Assembly: GCA_039934475.1 (NCBI GenBank)
Contig: JBDTMC010000507.1
Span: 1 to 5,515 of the forward strand
From: JBDTMC01 sp039934475
GTDB taxonomy: Bacteria; Acidobacteriota; Terriglobia; Bryobacterales; Bryobacteraceae
DNA length: 5,515 nucleotides
Direction of reading: 5' to 3'
Below, piece after piece: positions 5,440-5,515 of the stretch. Position 1 is the first letter of the stretch, and every line of letters starts with the position of its first letter. The position numbers and the translations under genes are program-made. A model generated the notes under the pieces. That model saw only the letters and a program-made list of their open reading frames with translations, was not told where the DNA came from and did no database searches.

Positions 5440-5515
5440 CTACTGGGCCGGGAAGTATAATGTGTACGCTTGATCTGTCACCGCGTAGAGCGGAATGAAC
5501 TTAACGACGCCGGCG
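5440..5515 (-). CDS. C-terminal end of an unknown protein, possibly GH127/DUF1680-like, truncated by window edge
   Basis: A minus-strand frame enters from the right edge and ends at TAG (5442-5440), giving 24 whole codons. They read as plausible coding sequence: about 17 of 24 third positions are G or C, and the residues include FIPLYAVTDQAYTLYFP. The pattern (aliphatic)-P-(F/L)-Y-x-(V/I)-x-D-x-x-Y-(T/S)-x-Y at an extreme C-terminus recalls the end of the beta-L-arabinofuranosidase/DUF1680 (GH127) family, often ending in 'PFYxxHDxRYxVYW'. That assignment comes from memory and rests on very few residues. The stop is 44 bp before the fdx start on the same strand, so the two genes might be cotranscribed. 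Confidence 0.55.
   Translation of the reverse strand, partial: AGVVKFIPLYAVTDQAYTLYFPAQ
5454..5481 (-). promoter_or_regulatory. weak candidate sigma-70 promoter for fdx-GNAT
   Basis: Read on the minus strand, GTGACA (5481-5476) and TATACT (5459-5454) each match 5 of 6 consensus bases and are 16 bp apart. A transcript would start near 5447 and leave a leader of about 50 nt before the fdx GTG. The site lies within the end of the truncated upstream gene, which lowers its credibility. Confidence 0.2.

Noticed and set aside
5456..5461. Perfect TATAAT on the plus strand
   Set aside because: The hexamer about 17 bp upstream (CAGATC) does not resemble a -35, no plus-strand gene is visible to the right, and the bases fall in the end of a minus-strand coding frame.
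1..5515. CRISPR arrays, tRNA/rRNA genes, insertion sequences, phage or defence genes
   Set aside because: No direct-repeat arrays, cloverleaf-like segments, transposase motifs or defence-protein motifs were seen; nearly all sequence is accounted for by ordinary coding genes.

Overview
The window (about 60% G+C) reads as chromosomal DNA of a soil-type acidobacterium, most like the Solibacter/Bryobacter group. This rests on recognised protein families: a BNR/sortilin-like exported protein, a lectin of the chitobiase-C-terminal plus L-type-lectin type, and a Tat-exported amidase. It is inferred by eye, not by a database search. There are no tRNAs, rRNAs, CRISPR arrays, insertion sequences or phage genes. 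Coding density is very high, and no gene-free stretch reaches 300 bases.

Layout, left to right. The 3' part of a large exported BNR/Asp-box protein runs rightward off the left edge and ends at 1193. It converges on a Tat-exported amidase-signature enzyme (1194-2714, minus), and the two stop codons abut with no base between them. A 124-bp divergent intergenic region (2715-2838) separates the amidase from a secreted lectin-like protein (2839-4170, plus), and an inverted repeat sits directly before the amidase start codon. The lectin gene converges, across 12 bp, on a minus-strand run: a two-domain GNAT acetyltransferase (4183-4983), preceded by an ISC-type [2Fe-2S] ferredoxin (5006-5395), preceded by the last 24 codons of another gene (5440-5515) that enters from the right edge.

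The three genes on the left all appear to make exported proteins that could act on or bind extracellular polymers (peptide amides, carbohydrates). No shared pathway can be proven from this window. The ferredoxin and GNAT genes are 22 bp apart and probably cotranscribed, possibly with the truncated gene as well.

The most distinctive non-coding signal is a near-perfect 13-bp hairpin with a 3-nt loop at 4200-4228. It lies inside the last codons of the GNAT gene and just past the lectin stop, so it may terminate transcription from one or both sides while also being protein-coding. I found no convincing undescribed multi-gene system; the findings are small regulatory structures and unusual domain architectures.
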